A stretch of 27,509 nucleotides of DNA from a virus. The stretch covers positions 1-27,509 of the IMG/VR virus record IMGVR_UViG_3300027973_000184; one strand, given 5' to 3'. The first letter of the stretch is position 1, and every line of letters begins with the position of its first letter. This document shows, in pieces, positions 24,381 through 27,509 of the stretch. Position numbers and translations under genes: made by a program. The notes under the pieces were generated by a model. That model was not told the DNA's origin, searched no databases, and was given only the letters and a program-made list of their open reading frames with translations.

Positions 24381-24578
24381 AGAAATAATTGAAGTATTTT
24401 TTTAAAAAAAGAAAGGGGGTTGTGTATAACAATAAAACAATATTACAAATGGCACTAAGTAATAATATCTGACCCCCTCTCTAATATTAAATATAGGGGA
24501 AATAGAAAAAGATGTAAAGGGTATTGGAAACACTGTCCTCACCTCTACATCTTACATCAATATACAAACAAAACAAAA
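24381..24578 (-). ncRNA. Non-coding, structured intergenic segment
   Basis: About 250 nt between genes hold no ORF. On the minus strand, AAGATGTAGAGG pairs with CCTTTACATCTT (positions 24553-24542 and 24520-24509) with a G-U at one site and then runs into TTTTTC: a terminator-like hairpin for the upstream 82-residue gene. The odd pair is G-U only on the minus strand, which argues for that strand. Further on, AGGGGGT/ACCCCCT (24478-24472 and 24420-24414) encloses a 51-nt loop and is followed by TTCTTTTTTT. It is a second terminator or a small RNA. Confidence 0.4.
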
Positions 24579-24827
24579 CTAAATTTCTATTCCATCCACG
24601 TCGTTGGTTAATCTGTCTCCCATTAATTTATTGAATTTTTTTAATCGTTCTGTTATTTTTGGTGTTAAACCTTCATAACAAAAGTCGGTCATCAGTTCTA
24701 CGTAGATTGTAAATTCATACGGGTCTAATGATTGTAGGTAACCCATCTTGGATAGGTACTCTCTACAGTGTTGTGTTTGATTTTGACGGATAATACTCCT
24801 GTCCTTGTTGTACGTTTCGTTTGCCAT
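24579..24827 (-). CDS. Hypothetical protein
   Basis: An 82-residue protein starting MANETYNKDRSIIRQNQTQH and containing CREYLSKMGYLQSLDPYEFT, DFCYEGLTPKITERLKKFNK and ending NDVDGIEI. Helical, with no recognised domain. It has its own promoter box 23 nt upstream and a terminator-like hairpin 26 nt downstream, so it is a monocistronic unit facing away from the DUF6291-like gene. That placement suits a regulator or early gene. No HTH motif is evident. Confidence 0.55.
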   Translation of the reverse strand: MANETYNKDRSIIRQNQTQHCREYLSKMGYLQSLDPYEFTIYVELMTDFCYEGLTPKITERLKKFNKLMGDRLTNDVDGIEI

Positions 24828-24850
24828 TTGTAATTGTTTTTGTTGATATT

Positions 24851-24870
24851 AAAATATAAGAAATATTATT
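24851..24870 (-). promoter_or_regulatory. Candidate phage promoter (TTTCTTATATTTTAATATC)
   Basis: Third minus/plus copy of the recurring box, 23 nt before the 82-residue gene start. Facing it, a plus-strand variant (TTTTCCCTATACTTATAATAG) lies at 24910-24931. Confidence 0.45.
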
Positions 24871-24909
24871 GGTAATAAAAAATAATTGGAAAGATTTTTT
24901 CTTTCGGTT

Positions 24910-24998
24910 ATTTTCCCTATACTTATAATAGTCCCCTCTAACAGTAAAGGACATTAAAACATTAATAGGGTTATTGGAACGAAAGACGAGGTTAGAGG
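24910..24998 (+). promoter_or_regulatory. Divergent promoter and leader dyad
   Basis: CCTATACTTATAATA matches the phage box TTTATATTTATAATA at 12 of 15 positions. Downstream, CCTCTAAC (24935-24942) and GTTAGAGG (24991-24998) form a perfect 8-bp dyad across 48 nt in the presumed leader of the gene starting at 25031. An operator or a leader fold is possible. Confidence 0.35.
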
Positions 24999-25030
24999 CG
25001 TTGAGTAGGACCTTTAACCCTTATTTTATT

Positions 25031-25630
25031 ATGAAAAATAGAAAGGCATTTAACTTCTATCGTAGTTATTACGATTTAGTTATTGAATTACCTGATGAAC
25101 AAAAAGTAAAGTTTTTGATGGCAATTCTAAATAAACAATTTTCGGATATTGACCCTCAACTTGATGGTTTGGTTGGGTTACTTTACAAAAGTCAACAACA
25201 CAGTATTGATAAACAAGTTGAGGGTTATAAATCTAAAATGAAAATTAAGACACCTACCGAAGGACCTACCGAAGGACCTACCGAAGGACCTACCGAAGGA
25301 CCTACCGAAGGACCTACCGAAGGTCTTCAGTTACACCCTACCGAAGGACCTACACAACCCCCTACCGAACCCCCTTACCTAGACCCTTCGGTACAAGGGG
25401 AAGAGAAAGGACAAGAGAAAGAGAAAGGGAAAGAACAAGTAGACGAAAAAAATAAAGTAAAACTAAAAGGTGAATTAGGAATTAAATTAAAATCAATATT
25501 TAAAACAATACCTAATATTATTAAACTGGTTGATATTAATGATTTAGATAAAGTAGAACGAATGGATAAATATTTATTCAATCTACATTACTCAACGATA
25601 GTTGAATATCAATCCATCAAAATAAATTAA
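25031..25630 (+). CDS. DUF6291-like protein with PTEG repeats
   Basis: A 199-residue protein. The ATG at 25031 is chosen over the TTG at 24974 because it begins the recognisable domain and follows an A/T-rich leader. Residues 1-70 (FNFYRSYYDLVIELPDEQKV, LMAILNKQFSDIDPQLDGL) match the DUF6291 pattern seen in phage proteins near replication genes. Residues about 75-98 are six PTEG units, with a seventh after LQLH. A Lys/Glu-rich low-complexity stretch follows (about 120-150). The C-terminus (LKSIFKTIPNIIKLVDINDL) is helical. DUF6291 proteins often carry a winged-helix or replication-initiator part; here the C-terminus is too short to show one. Downstream genes are separated by a promoter box. 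Confidence 0.55.
   Translation: MKNRKAFNFYRSYYDLVIELPDEQKVKFLMAILNKQFSDIDPQLDGLVGLLYKSQQHSIDKQVEGYKSKMKIKTPTEGPTEGPTEGPTEGPTEGPTEGLQLHPTEGPTQPPTEPPYLDPSVQGEEKGQEKEKGKEQVDEKNKVKLKGELGIKLKSIFKTIPNIIKLVDINDLDKVERMDKYLFNLHYSTIVEYQSIKIN
25253..25324 (+). repeat. 12-bp minisatellite, six copies (PTEG)
   Basis: CCTACCGAAGGA repeated six times in phase, all identical except the last base of the sixth copy (T). A seventh, separate copy occurs at about 25338. It encodes an acidic PTEG linker between the two halves of the DUF6291-like protein. Confidence 0.9.
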
Positions 25631-25644
25631 CTCAATTATTTTTT

Positions 25645-25680
25645 TCTTTTGAGTTTTTTCTTTATATTTATAATAAATAA
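25645..25680 (+). promoter_or_regulatory. Candidate phage promoter (TTTTGAGTTTTTTCTTTATATTTATAATA)
   Basis: The best copy of the recurring box, 20 nt before the next start. It follows the DUF6291-like stop by 15 nt. Confidence 0.55.
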
Positions 25681-25690
25681 AATAACCAAC

Positions 25691-25891
25691 ATGGGACCAA
25701 AATGGAGAGAAGATAGTTTAACTTTAAAAAGTTTTTACAAACTATCTCAACAAGAAAAAGAGGAATATCTATTCCTATTACAAGGACTACATCCTGGTGA
25801 AAGAGGAGATGTTGATGACCACATCATCCATTTCCATTCCAAACAAATTAATAAACCAAAAGAGTTTTTAAACATAGAAGAAACATTATGA
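25691..25891 (+). CDS. Small hypothetical protein
   Basis: A 66-residue protein starting MGPKWREDSLTLKSFYKLSQ. The start at 25691 is preferred to an upstream non-ATG start, which would translate the promoter box. It contains LLQGLHPGERGDVDDHIIHF and a His/Asp cluster (DDHIIHFHS) without a recognisable family. Its stop overlaps the next start as ATGA, so it is coupled to the HNH gene. Function unknown. Confidence 0.5.
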   Translation: MGPKWREDSLTLKSFYKLSQQEKEEYLFLLQGLHPGERGDVDDHIIHFHSKQINKPKEFLNIEETL

Positions 25892-26430
25892 TAGTACCAA
25901 TACAAATACCTGGTTACGAACACTATTCTATCTCAACCGAAGGAGTAGTATATTCAACCAGTAATACTACAAGGACTAAAACCCTACCAAGAATTAAAAT
26001 TAGAAAATCACATCCCAACAAGAACACTGGTTACCTCCAAGTGTTATTACAGAATGGGAAGTTGAAGTTGAAACCAAAATTGTTTTACGTACACCGTTTG
26101 GTGGCTATTCATTTTATTCCTAATCCAAATAATCTATGGGAAGTAAATCATCTTAACTTTAATAGGGGTGATAATCGTATAGAGAACTTGGAATGGGTAA
26201 CCAAAAGAGATAATGTTATTCATTCAATACCAAACAGAAATAATGTGGTTAAGTTAATATTAAAAGATAATGAACTGTTGGAGAAAGGACTTAACAGTTA
26301 TAGAAAAATACAATGTACCCCAAGGGTAAGTAAGATATGGAATTGTAGTGACACTACTACCTTAAAAATATTAAGGTCACATGGATTGAAAATAAAATGG
26401 GAACACAAGAAACCTTTAGAATTGGTTTAA
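25888..26430 (+). CDS. NUMOD4-HNH endonuclease (homing-type)
   Basis: A 180-residue protein. Residues about 6-25 (QIPGYEHYSISTEGVVYST) are the NUMOD4 motif. Residues about 70-108 carry the HNH core: YVHRLVAIHFIPNP, VNHLNFNRGDNRIENLEWVT. The His of VHR, the NH pair and the N...ENLEW are all present, so the nuclease should be active. The C-terminal VSKIWNCSDTTTLKILRSHG suggests a helix-turn-helix for target recognition. Free-standing genes of this kind are common selfish elements in phages and spread by cutting homologous sites. The frame is intact, and it starts inside the previous stop (ATGA). Confidence 0.85.
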   Translation: MIVPIQIPGYEHYSISTEGVVYSTSNTTRTKTLPRIKIRKSHPNKNTGYLQVLLQNGKLKLKPKLFYVHRLVAIHFIPNPNNLWEVNHLNFNRGDNRIENLEWVTKRDNVIHSIPNRNNVVKLILKDNELLEKGLNSYRKIQCTPRVSKIWNCSDTTTLKILRSHGLKIKWEHKKPLELV

Positions 26431-26451
26431 TGTTATTTATATTATAAAATT

Positions 26452-26619
26452 ATGATTTGTAGAATTTGTAACGAGAATAGGAACGATAATCTTTTCAGGA
26501 AATATACCAATAAAAAATCAGGTATAACTTACCAACGAAAGGAATGTAAGTATTGTTTATCCAAGTTATGTACGGAAAGGAGATTAAAAAAAAAACTGGA
26601 ACCAACATCAAACCAGTAA
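26452..26619 (+). CDS. Zinc-ribbon protein, first half of a frameshifted gene
   Basis: A 55-residue product, MICRICNEN...ECKYCLSKLC...RRLKKK, with two CxxC pairs (residues 3/6 and 32/35) forming one zinc ribbon. After an A10 run at 26586-26595 the frame soon stops. A shift of -1 in that run would continue into the frame of the next entry, giving KKKTGTN and a second ribbon with the same layout. Alone, the product lacks any effector domain. See the following entry and the findings. Either a sequence error, a real mutation or programmed slippage. Confidence 0.5.
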   Translation: MICRICNENRNDNLFRKYTNKKSGITYQRKECKYCLSKLCTERRLKKKLEPTSNQ

Positions 26620-27122
26620 TACTCAACCCAAGAGTGTGTACAAGATGTAATGAAACCAAAAATAGTATGACAGATTTTTACGTTAATAGGTTCCAATGTA
26701 TAACATGTGTTCGTGAATATGAGAACAAAACAAGAAGAAAGAAAGACGAAGAACGTAGGATAAGGAACTGTGGTTCCGAGAGAGTGCCACAAACTCCTGG
26801 TATATATTCAGATGAACTTCAAGAGGGACAGGTTTCAGAATTTCTAACTCTCTTGGGTTGGATATTAAATGACAATGGTGTGTGGTCCAAGGAGGGTTTT
26901 AAGTCAAAAGATAAGGTATGGGAAATACCTATCAAGAAATTTAAACGTCCTGTAGGAAACTATAAAGGAAGTGAGAGGTCACCAGTGTATTTAAAGAGAG
27001 ATGAATTAATTGAATTACGTCAGACTGGAATGACATTTCAGAAGATAGGTGATATTTATCAAATAAGTCCTGCAACCGTATTAAGAATAATACGAGACGA
27101 TTATAAAACAAATGAACAATAA
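26568..27122 (+). CDS. Zinc-ribbon/HTH DNA-binding protein, second half of a frameshifted gene
   Basis: A 184-residue reading if the ATG at 26568 is used. VCTRCNETKNSMTDFY...QCITC is a zinc ribbon matching the one in the preceding overlapping frame. A basic stretch (KTRRKKDEERRIRN) follows. LLGWILNDNGVWSKEGFKSK is a middle domain of unknown family. The C-terminal RDELIELRQTGMTFQKIGDI, YQISPATVLRIIRDDY is a helix-turn-helix of resolvase/sigma type. So it should bind DNA, as a regulator or as a relative of HNH-associated recognition proteins. The true N-terminus is probably at 26452 with a -1 shift in A10, making a protein of about 220 residues. The stop overlaps the next start. Confidence 0.55.
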   Translation: MYGKEIKKKTGTNIKPVILNPRVCTRCNETKNSMTDFYVNRFQCITCVREYENKTRRKKDEERRIRNCGSERVPQTPGIYSDELQEGQVSEFLTLLGWILNDNGVWSKEGFKSKDKVWEIPIKKFKRPVGNYKGSERSPVYLKRDELIELRQTGMTFQKIGDIYQISPATVLRIIRDDYKTNEQ

Positions 27123-27378
27123 CGACCATATTGAATTAGGGTTTATAGATATTCCAAAAGAGTATAATAAATTTACAGAAGAGAGGAAGATATTAATTGT
27201 TAATAGGATTATTGACATATTACTTTTACATATAGATAAAGATTTAGACCCAATGTATAATAGAATAGATTTTTTAAATGAGGTACTTGACTCATCCATA
27301 ATGACCAATGAAGAGGAAGAACAGTATGAGATATGTTCGGTCTTATTGGATTGTAAGAAACAACTAAATTTTGAATAA
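27112..27378 (+). CDS. Small acidic hypothetical protein
   Basis: An 88-residue protein (MNNNDHIELGFIDIPKEYNK, RKILIVNRIIDILLLHIDKD, LDSSIMTNEEEEQYEICSVL). Helical and acidic with no recognised family. It overlaps the end of the HTH gene and the start of the sigma-like gene, so all three are coupled. Acidic partners next to sigma-like genes are sometimes anti-sigma factors, but nothing specific supports that here. Confidence 0.5.
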   Translation: MNNNDHIELGFIDIPKEYNKFTEERKILIVNRIIDILLLHIDKDLDPMYNRIDFLNEVLDSSIMTNEEEEQYEICSVLLDCKKQLNFE

Positions 27379-27509
27379 ACATTTAGAGAAGTACATTTGT
27401 AACCACTATCAGGAGTTGTTAAACATCTCCAAGAAATTAACCAAAAACTCGGATTGGGCAGGGGACTTACTTCAGAACGTAATCCTACAGTTATACGATA
27501 AAAAAGAAA
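27371..27509 (+). CDS. Sigma-factor-like protein, 3'-truncated by the window edge
   Basis: An open frame runs off the window. An in-frame stop at 27365 leaves TTG at 27371 as the likely start, overlapping the previous stop. The 46 visible residues (HLEKYICNHYQELLNISKKL, then DWAGDLLQNVILQLYDKK) follow the region-2 pattern of ECF/phage sigma factors: an N-terminal helix, a short turn with Asp, then 'DLLQ.V.LQLY'. Bacteroidetes phages commonly carry such a sigma-like gene. If complete, it would direct RNA polymerase to phage promoters. Only the first part is seen. Confidence 0.5.
   Translation, partial: MNKHLEKYICNHYQELLNISKKLTKNSDWAGDLLQNVILQLYDKKE

Noticed and set aside
24540-24578. Second Bacteroidetes promoter (TAGTTTTG on the minus strand)
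   Set aside because: No TTTG at the required distance upstream, and no gene start follows it closely.
1-27509. tRNA genes, integrase, large terminase, lysin
   Set aside because: None recognised on either strand; the non-coding gaps are too short or too A/T-rich for tRNA cloverleafs, and no ORF shows integrase, terminase or lysin motifs.

Overview
The window is part of a tailed double-stranded DNA phage genome (Caudoviricetes), either free or a prophage, that almost certainly infects a Bacteroidetes (Bacteroidota) host. The DNA is very A+T-rich. Start codons follow A-rich stretches ending in 'attATG', with no convincing Shine-Dalgarno sequences, as is usual in that phylum. One minus-strand promoter fits the Bacteroidetes consensus TTTG-N20-TAnnTTTG exactly. 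All three standard stop codons end genes, so there is no sign of stop-codon recoding. Virion proteins include a long tape measure and an HK97-type head set. No tail sheath or terminase is visible here. A long non-contractile tail (siphovirus-like) is therefore the best guess.

Layout. (1) 1-12114, plus strand: adhesion and tail-tip module. It holds a 5'-truncated fibre protein with collagen-like and TGSL-type repeats, an HK97 gp10-like tail-completion candidate, two large tail-tip proteins, a collagen-like fibre, and two proteins with (PT)n linkers and cysteine-bearing end modules. The larger of these carries delta-60-type propeller repeats. (2) 12125-14465: a small protein and the tape measure. 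(3) 14496-21709: head module, with an XkdF-type prohead protease that carries a large insertion, scaffold candidate, major capsid protein, tail-tube candidate, portal, connector candidate, a membrane-anchored coiled coil, a DUF5856/Dps-like protein and a small motif protein. (4) 21762-24827, minus strand: seven small genes of unknown function and one glycosyltransferase resembling the TET-associated family that decorates modified phage DNA bases. (5) 25031-27509, plus strand: a DUF6291-like protein with a PTEG minisatellite, a small protein, a NUMOD4-HNH endonuclease, a zinc-ribbon/HTH gene split by a frameshift at an A10 run, a small acidic protein, and the start of a sigma-factor-like gene cut by the window end.

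How they fit together. The plus-strand block from 1 to 21709 is a late virion operon with 0-10 nt gaps and ATGA/TAATG overlaps. It is broken by terminators after the capsid and tail-tube genes and a restart before 18706. It runs tail tip, then tape measure, then head, the reverse of the usual order of portal, capsid, tail, fibres. Convergent hairpins at 21712-21768 separate it from the minus-strand accessory block. That block and the next plus-strand block are divergently transcribed from about 24830-25030. A recurring box, roughly TTTCTT(T)ATATTTA, lies 17-24 nt before four gene starts, with a fifth likely copy. It differs from the host-type promoter and may be read by a phage-controlled polymerase. 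The sigma-like gene at the right edge is an obvious but untested partner.

The most notable items are the glycosyltransferase, the cysteine modules shared between neighbouring adhesins, the perfect 90-bp duplication in the collagen-like fibre, the protease with its insertion, the frameshifted tandem zinc-ribbon gene and the two promoter classes.
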